DNA from: Cervus elaphus
Taxonomy: Eukaryota; Chordata; Mammalia; Artiodactyla; Cervidae
NCBI RefSeq assembly: GCF_910594005.1
Contig: NC_057848.1
Coordinates: 54,577,616-54,641,615, forward strand
DNA: 64,000 bases
Direction of reading: 5' to 3'
The position numbers and the translations under genes are program-made. Under the pieces are notes generated by a model. The model did no database searches and was not told the DNA's origin. It saw nothing but the letters and a program-made list of their open reading frames with translations. This document shows positions 58,276 through 64,000 of this stretch, one piece after another (position 1 is the first letter of the stretch; the number at the start of each line of letters is the position of its first letter).

Positions 58276-59880
58276 ACTGCCTTTCTAGGGCACCATATCC
58301 ATCCATGACCACTGCATACCCTTACAAGTGCTGGTTTCACTCAAAAATTCTCCCATATGAATGCCTGATGTCATCCTGAGTGAGGTTTAAATCAGACTGA
58401 GTTCAGAGGCATAATTCTGCTGCTTCTTTAGGAAAGACATATCTGATTTTCATTTCCCTAAGAGTTCTACTTCAACAGGTCCTGTGAAAACATTAATTTG
58501 CTACTGTGATAATTTCAGTGTATCTTCTTGAAATACCTGATAGGCGTATAATCCAAGAAGACCACTTGTATAAAGAAATCTTCCTTGCATTGTTTTATTT
58601 ATTATGCACATCTTTATTTTGTTGATATAGCCAACTCGATTATCTAGGCTATGAAAGGGCTAAGTGGTGTAAATAATCCATAACATTGGAGAAAAGGTCA
58701 TTTATATCTGCCTTAGGGATGTAATATAGTTCACAACCCTCAGCAGCAGCAGGTGTGCCTAATTGATTTTGCTTAGACTAATACTAGAATTAACTCACAC
58801 ACTCTGAGCACATTTATATAAAAACATTGGTAACTGAGCAGGGAGGGCTGATCCAAGATTCTTATGAAGCTGTTTGATGTACAGTTTCCCTACAAAATCT
58901 TGAATCCTCTTTGTAATGAACCTGTCGGATTCCCCATATGAACTGAGAGCTTGTCCTCATTTTGACAGGCTGCATACCAGTCCCAAAGATGCCATCATTT
59001 CTCATATTCTCAAAATCTTTCTTCATGATTTGCCTCCAAAACTTGCCCTCCTTTTCCCCTCTCAGTCATGAGATAATCCAGGCTGCTGTATTCCCTCATC
59101 CATTTTAATGTCTGTCCCTGATGGACTTTGGGGGCTAGATGAGAGGTTTGATAGGCAGGCAGGGAAGACCACATTGGGATCAACCATAAGCCTACATGGC
59201 TTCAGTCACCCTCTTTATCCTGATTACTGCTAAACTCCTGTACCTGGCTCAGACCTCTCTCCCGAAATCTTCTGGTGTGTGGATGTGCCTATTTATCTCC
59301 CCTGCATGTCCCACAAGACCTTCACCTGAATTTCTCTTCCTCAGTTCCTTCCAAATCTACTCCTCTGTACTTTTACATCAGTGGCTGGTACTACTGTCCA
59401 TCTAGTCCTCAAACTAAGAACTTGGGAATCTTCTTGTCTTCTCCTCTTCATCTCTGTCCTTCTCTACCTGCCCCGGTTCTTGGTGATTTACCCCTTGATT
59501 ATCACTTCTGTCTATCACTCTCTACCCTCTTTTCCCCTCAAACCAAGCCTCTATCACCTCTTGTCTGTTCAAAACAAACATTCCCTTAATTGACTTACTT
59601 ACATCAAATCTTGCTCCTACCCCAATCCATCTTCCACACAGGAAAGACACAGAAGCACTGTTCTCTATTTTCTTCTTCTTTTTTTAAATGCAGTTAAAAA
59701 AAAAAACAAAACTGACCCTCCTTACTCTCCTTCAGCTTCTCAGGAATTCTGCCAGCTAGTGTACACTGTTCTTAGTAACTGAAGGTTTATTTTACTTTAT
59801 TTATTTTTTAAAATTTTATTTATATAATATATATATATATATATTAACACTGAAAACATTTTGTATTGGTGTATAGCCGA
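58276..59880. other. Intergenic, partly L2-like
   Basis: About 59190-59640 has L2-like sense wording (CCTGTACCTGGCTCAGACCT…TTCCACACAGGAAAGACACA). The rest is unassigned. An AT-rich stretch with (TA)n lies at about 59818-59843. Confidence 0.35.
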
Positions 59881-59882
59881 TT

Positions 59883-60082
59883 AGGGCGTCCCTGGGTGGT
59901 CAGACAGTAAAAGAAACTGCCTGCAAGGCGGGAGACCCAGGTTTAATCCCTGGGTCAGGAAGATCCCCTGTTAGAGGGCATGGCAACCCACTAAAGTATT
60001 CTTGCCTGGAGAATTGCATGGACAGAGGACCCTGGTGGGCTGCAGTCCATAGGGTCACAAAGAGTTGGACACAACTAAGCGA

Positions 60083-60084
<2 letters not shown>
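59883..60084 (+). mobile_element. BovA/Bov-tA SINE
   Basis: 'gggcgtccctgggtggtcag', 'aaactgcctgcaaggcggga', 'aaagtattcttgcctggaga' and 'agttggacacaactaagcga', running directly into a CA microsatellite as its 3' tail. Confidence 0.9.

Positions 60085-60116
<32 letters not shown>
60085..60116 (+). repeat. (CA)16 microsatellite at SINE 3' end
   Basis: Sixteen uninterrupted CA units grown from the SINE tail. Likely length-variable between animals. Confidence 0.95.
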
Positions 60117-60118
<2 letters not shown>

Positions 60119-60199
60119 CAGTTAACAACGATGTGATAGTTTGAGGTGAACTGCGAAGGGACTTAACCATGTACCCATTGGAAATCATTGTTCTAATAT

Positions 60200-60830
60200 A
60201 CAATATCTCATCAGATCACTTGATGGCTTCCCATGGCCATCAGGACAAAGTTCAGAATCCTTGCTTCGCCTACAAAGGTCCTGCAAAAAGGTGACTCCTT
60301 GCTTCGCCTACAAAGGTCCTGCAAAAAGGTGACTCCTACCTAGCTTTATGTTATGTCTCTCTTCCCTTTGGTTTCTCCACTTCAGCTGTGCTTATTTTTT
60401 CTCAACCTCAGGACATGCCAGACTCTCTCATCTCTGAGCCTTTCTTGGAGTCTTTGTCTGGGGTACCTTTCCACTTTGCTCTTCATCTGGCTCTCTTCCT
60501 CCTTCGATCTGGATCCAAATGTCACTGACTCAGGACAATTTTCTCTGGTACTCTAGACTTTTAAGTATTCCTGTTTTATGCTCTCATGGCCACCCTGGAT
60601 GTTTCCTTTGTAGCTCTCCTCATTTTGTGGGGGCCACAAGGTGACGGGACACGTACGTCTGTGTTCCCTGCTCAAGTTGTTAGCACAGTGGTTGGAACAG
60701 AAAAGGAGCTCAGTAAATACACTCTGAATGGCAATAGCCGCTTAACTGGTCTCCCTTCCTCCACAGGCTCCCCTTCCAGCCTGTCTTTTCCACTGCCCCC
60801 AGGGTGATCTCCTAGGCCTGGAATCTCCAC
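60200..60830 (+). mobile_element. L2 fragment (sense) with internal tandem duplication
   Basis: 'gatggcttcccatggccatc', 'aggacaaagttcagaatcc' and 'cttgttagcacagtggttgg'-like wording are L2. A perfect 38-bp tandem duplication at 60261-60336 sits within it. Confidence 0.5.
60261..60336 (+). repeat. Perfect 38-bp tandem duplication
   Basis: 60261-60298 and 60299-60336 are the same 38 bases (TTGCTTCGCC…GGTGACTCC) with no mismatch. The host L2 is very old and diverged, so this duplication is recent (or an assembly artefact). Confidence 0.95.
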
Positions 60831-60869
60831 TCAAATCACGTTTGAGGTAAAAAAAGAATTCTCCCCTTC

Positions 60870-61290
60870 TCCTTGAGAATGAAGTCCAAATGCTTTTGTA
60901 TGATATGACGTCAAGATCTTCTGTAATCTGGTTTTAAACTTACGTGTTTAGAATAACAAATAACTTTGTCTCAGTTTCTGCTTGGACTAGCCTCCACTCC
61001 AGTCAGACGGACCTGTGCTGTTTTCCAGGCCCATGCCTTACTCTTTCTAACCTATGTGCCATTGCTTCTGGTGATACATCCACCTCACAAGCCCTCACCG
61101 TGTCCTGCCTGTTAAGTCCCATCTCGCTTTCATGAGCCGACTTAAAAGCCTGCTCTGAAGCTTTGGCAGAGCTCTCCCAGCTGGAAATGACCACTGCTTC
61201 CTCCCAACATCCCCAGCCCTTTTCACCTTCCCCTGTGGCACTGATCCCATTACACGCACACAAGGCGAATTCTGCACGAGGCCGTAAGCT
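60870..61290 (+). mobile_element. L2 fragment (sense)
   Basis: 'gagaatgaagtccaaatgct', 'aggcccatgccttactcttt', 'tgtgccattgcttctggtga' and 'aaaagcctgctctgaagctt' follow L2 3' region order. Confidence 0.5.
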
Positions 61291-61329
61291 ATAGGACAGA
61301 GGGCCCCGGTCTTTTCTGTGTGGCTGACA

Positions 61330-61540
61330 AGACTCAGGAAACAGGAGAGGGGCAGGGCCTATTTGCAGGCCTAGCCTTTGCTTCAGAATCTCCCAAGTGT
61401 GGCCCAAACGAGAGCTGCTTCAGTATTACCTGGGGGCTCGTTAGTCACTCACCATCTTCGGTCTCCCAGGCTTCCCAAGTCAGAATCTGCATTTTAACAA
61501 GATCCTCAAGTGATCTCCATGTGCATTCGTGTTTAAGTAG
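61330..61540 (-). mobile_element. MER-type hAT fossil
   Basis: 'gcttcagaatctcccaagtg', 'cttcagtattacctgggggc', 'gtcagaatctgcattttaac' and 'aagatcctcaagtgatctcc' match the style of the copy at 37490-37680. Family name left open. Confidence 0.5.
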
Positions 61541-62725
61541 TGGATTGTTTATTAGACAAGAGAACGTGCCTCCTCCAGATAGGACAAACACCACATCTTA
61601 CAATTCGTTGCTCTCAGACCTGGGACCGGTTTACAGTTTAGCTGCGCCGTGTGTGTTGCTAGTTTCATTGGGCTTTTAGTTTGGGATCCTCCCCTTCTCC
61701 AGTGTCGTGGGAGGAAGCCTATTTTAGGCAAGGGAGACCTTGCTCCTGGTGGAGGGCTGTGGATGCCCAGAGCTGGCTCCAGTCAGCAGGGGAGCTGGGA
61801 TTCTCCACAGCTTGCCTTAATCAGCGCAGCCTCCGGCCAAGCTGTGCGTCAGGCCTGGGGTCCTCTGTTAATCATCAGTGAAAGGAACGCCACAGAATGA
61901 TGTCAAGTGAGCTCTGGGGCTAGCCACTCCTAGAAACATCTGGAGCTGGCAGCGGATCGTGACCATGAATACAGATGAGGGGGAACAATTGAGTTTAATC
62001 ATGGTTGTTAGTGTCTTGTACAAAATGTATTTGGGTTTTGATCTAAAGAGGCAAGCTATTAAGCAATATTTGTGCTTCTTAGGTATTAGAAGAGAGGTCA
62101 AGACTCCATCAAAATAACTTTCTTTTCCTGAACTTTCTCCCCAGATGGTTTGAACAAGAACACCCTTGTCGTCTTCTCACTTAATTATCAGCACAGCCCC
62201 GGTGTTGTGCTCCCAACCCACGTTGTCTGCAGATGGTGATGGGTCATGCGGAGCAAGATTGTCTCACTTCTTTGCAGTTTTGGAAAGTGGCAAAACCTGC
62301 TGTTTTTGCCTCGGGCGTGTATTGGCTGATGAGTTCCTGCCCAAGAAAAACCTCCTCTCTCATTTGAGTTGCTTGGCTTCTCATCAAAACCACACCCAGG
62401 CTGAGTCAGGAGTGTCTTCAGACTAGCTTCTGTCTGTCACTGGGAAAGAAGGACAAAAATGTCCTTCTCCCACAGAGATGACAAAAAAATAAAAAATAAA
62501 AAGCAAGGCTTGCTGGCAACGGTGCTGTCACAGGCCCCTGAGTGTGTGCATTTAATCAGCACTGTCTGTTGTCACACAGGGTTTTGCCAGGCATAGAAAC
62601 AACTGGTTTGAATAAGAAACTGGAAGATGAACAACAGACCGCTAAAGGAAGCTGATCTTTCCCCGAGAAAGCTGCTGCTGGACAAAATCGGGAAACAGAC
62701 ACACAGAACACTTTCTCTTCACCTA
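61541..62725. other. Unassigned intergenic sequence
   Basis: No gene and no repeat I can name. The region is less repeat-rich than its neighbours and could contain regulatory sequence, but nothing specific is visible. Confidence 0.3.
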
Positions 62726-62729
62726 TTTC

Positions 62730-63060
62730 CCTTTACAAGGTGGATCAGTCAAAGTTCTTGAGAGAAACAGAACCAATAGAAATATATCCATATATTCCTC
62801 TTGGTATGTATATGTATCTTTTTTTGAGGGAGAAAGAGAGAGGGAGCAAATAGAAATCTTCAGGAGTTGGCTCATGTGCTTGTGCGGGGCTGGCAAGTTA
62901 AAAATCCTTAGGGCAGGCCAGCTGGCTGCAAACTCAGGCAGGATTTCTGGGTTCCAGACTTGAGACAGATTTCCTCCTTCTCCAGTACCGTAAGGCAGTG
63001 CTGGCATTTCAACTTCATGTAGTAGAGGAGAGGCCATCTTTTGGTCCATATTTTAGCTAA
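62730..63060 (+). mobile_element. Old interspersed repeat, family not named
   Basis: 'gagagaaacagaaccaatag', 'aggagttggctcatgtgctt', 'ggcaagttaaaaatccttag' and 'ggcaggccagctggctgcaa' match a very common mammalian repeat, probably LTR-derived, that I cannot name with confidence. The 108-codon minus frame across it is chance. Confidence 0.5.
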
Positions 63061-63555
63061 ACAAACTGCTAGACTGGGTGAGTGCCTGCTGCCCTTTCTG
63101 GTTATTCAAGGCTGTTGGTGTGCTTCACAGAGGAAATATGGTAAGGTTCCCTGGAGAACTTAGAAAGCCAGGAAGGGTAGACAGGGACATTTGTCTGATG
63201 TTCCCAGCATGTATCACAAGAATCTCTGGGGCTGTGTCAAGAGGGCCATACTCATGAGTTGTCACGTCTCTCAGGAGAGGTCCATGGTAGGCAGTGACTG
63301 GAGAGCTAGTCTAAGGCCGTCCTTTGCCTTTAAGTCACAATAGTTTAACCCTCCCTGTTCCATCCTGCCCAGTTCCACTAAGCCAGCCAATTCTTTTGAA
63401 CTGAAAGAGTACTCACCAGTCTCTTCCAGTTCTCAGTGCTCCAAGGAGCCAGAGAGAAGATCTGATTGTGCCCAGCTGCTCCCAGGAGGAAATTGTTGTG
63501 ACCTTGGGTTGGGTAGAGTTCTCAAATATAATACCCAAAGCACCACCTATAAAGT
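63061..63555. other. Unassigned intergenic sequence
   Basis: No gene and no confident repeat. Confidence 0.3.
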
Positions 63556-63559
63556 TACA

Positions 63560-63835
63560 AAGTGATAAATTGGACTTCATCCAAATAAAAATGTTTATGC
63601 TTCAAGAAAGGATGCCCTCAAGAATGTAAAAAAGACAACCCCCAGAGTCAGAGGTAATTTTTAGAAATCATTTATCAGATAAGGGTTTGTCAGAAGAAAG
63701 AACTCTTACAATTCAGTACTAAAAAGACAACCCAATGAAAATTTGGGCCAGGCTCTGAATAGAAAATTCTCCCCCCAAAAGATATAAAATGGCTAATAAG
63801 TACATGAAAGTATGCTCAACATCATTAGTCATAAG
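63560..63835 (+). mobile_element. L1 ORF2-region fragment (sense)
   Basis: 'gataaattggacttcatcca', 'ttatgcttcaagaaagg', 'tacaattcagtactaaaaag', 'caacccaatgaaaatttggg' and 'tgctcaacatcattagtcat' are L1 ORF2 wording; the protein frame is broken. Confidence 0.75.
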
Positions 63836-63839
63836 TAAG

Positions 63840-64000
63840 TGAAGTGAAGTAAAGTCGCTCAGTTGTGTCCGACTCTTTGCGACCCCACGGACTGTAGCCC
63901 AGCAGGCTTCTCCCATGGGATATTCCAGGCAAGAGTACTGGAGTGGATTGCCATTTCCTCTCCAGAGGATCTTCCCCACCCAGGGATTGAACCTGGGTCT
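63840..64000 (-). mobile_element. BovA/Bov-tA SINE (antisense), cut by window end
   Basis: 'gtgaagtaaagtcgctcagt', 'tgcgaccccacggactgtag', 'gattgaacctgggtct' is the SINE read backwards; the tRNA-like head lies beyond 64000. Confidence 0.9.

Overview
The window is a mammalian, clearly ruminant, genomic segment. BovB (RTE) LINE fragments, eight BovA/Bov-tA SINEs and three cetartiodactyl tRNA-Glu (CHR-type) SINEs sit among older MIR, L2, L1, MaLR-type LTR and hAT copies. The only protein-coding gene I can support is RAP2C, a Ras-family GTPase on the minus strand. RAP2C lies at Xq26 in human, so this is probably the ruminant X chromosome; that placement is inference from synteny.

RAP2C runs right to left from a CpG island at about 31.4-32.6 kb. 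The model has a non-coding first exon (donor after 32063) and a first coding exon at 31106-31400, with the ATG at 31378-31376. The last coding exon is 28338-28655, with the stop at 28379-28377. A separate 3' UTR exon probably runs from 21172 to a poly(A) signal at 18701-18696. The two coding parts join in phase 0 and give a complete 183-residue protein with intact G motifs and a CVVQ tail. The stop codon lies 39 nt before a good splice donor, so most of the 3' UTR appears to be on its own exon across a 7.2 kb intron.

1-18.6 kb (downstream of the gene) is dense repeat. It holds a MaLR-like LTR edge, CHR and BovA SINEs, L1 3' ends, long antisense L2 tracts, a twin-primed L1 with target-site duplication, and a BovB copy. 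It also holds a 0.96 kb DNA-transposon remnant (12838-13796) with 28-bp terminal inverted repeats and a reading frame resembling the end of a MULE transposase. 32.6-64 kb (upstream of the gene) has four further BovB or BovA clusters, three MaLR-like LTR pieces, MIR/L2 fossils and L1 pieces, and no gene I can recognise.

The less expected structures are: the MULE-like element; a ~250 bp inverted repeat with a 1.6 kb loop inside the RAP2C intron; two local inverted duplications touching L1 ends (8793/10065, and a perfect 38-bp hairpin at 5946-6054); a 102-bp direct duplication at 52.4/53.1 kb; and a perfect 38-bp tandem duplication at 60.26 kb. Repeat family names come from memory of consensus sequences, not from a database search, and repeat borders are approximate unless a target-site duplication is quoted.
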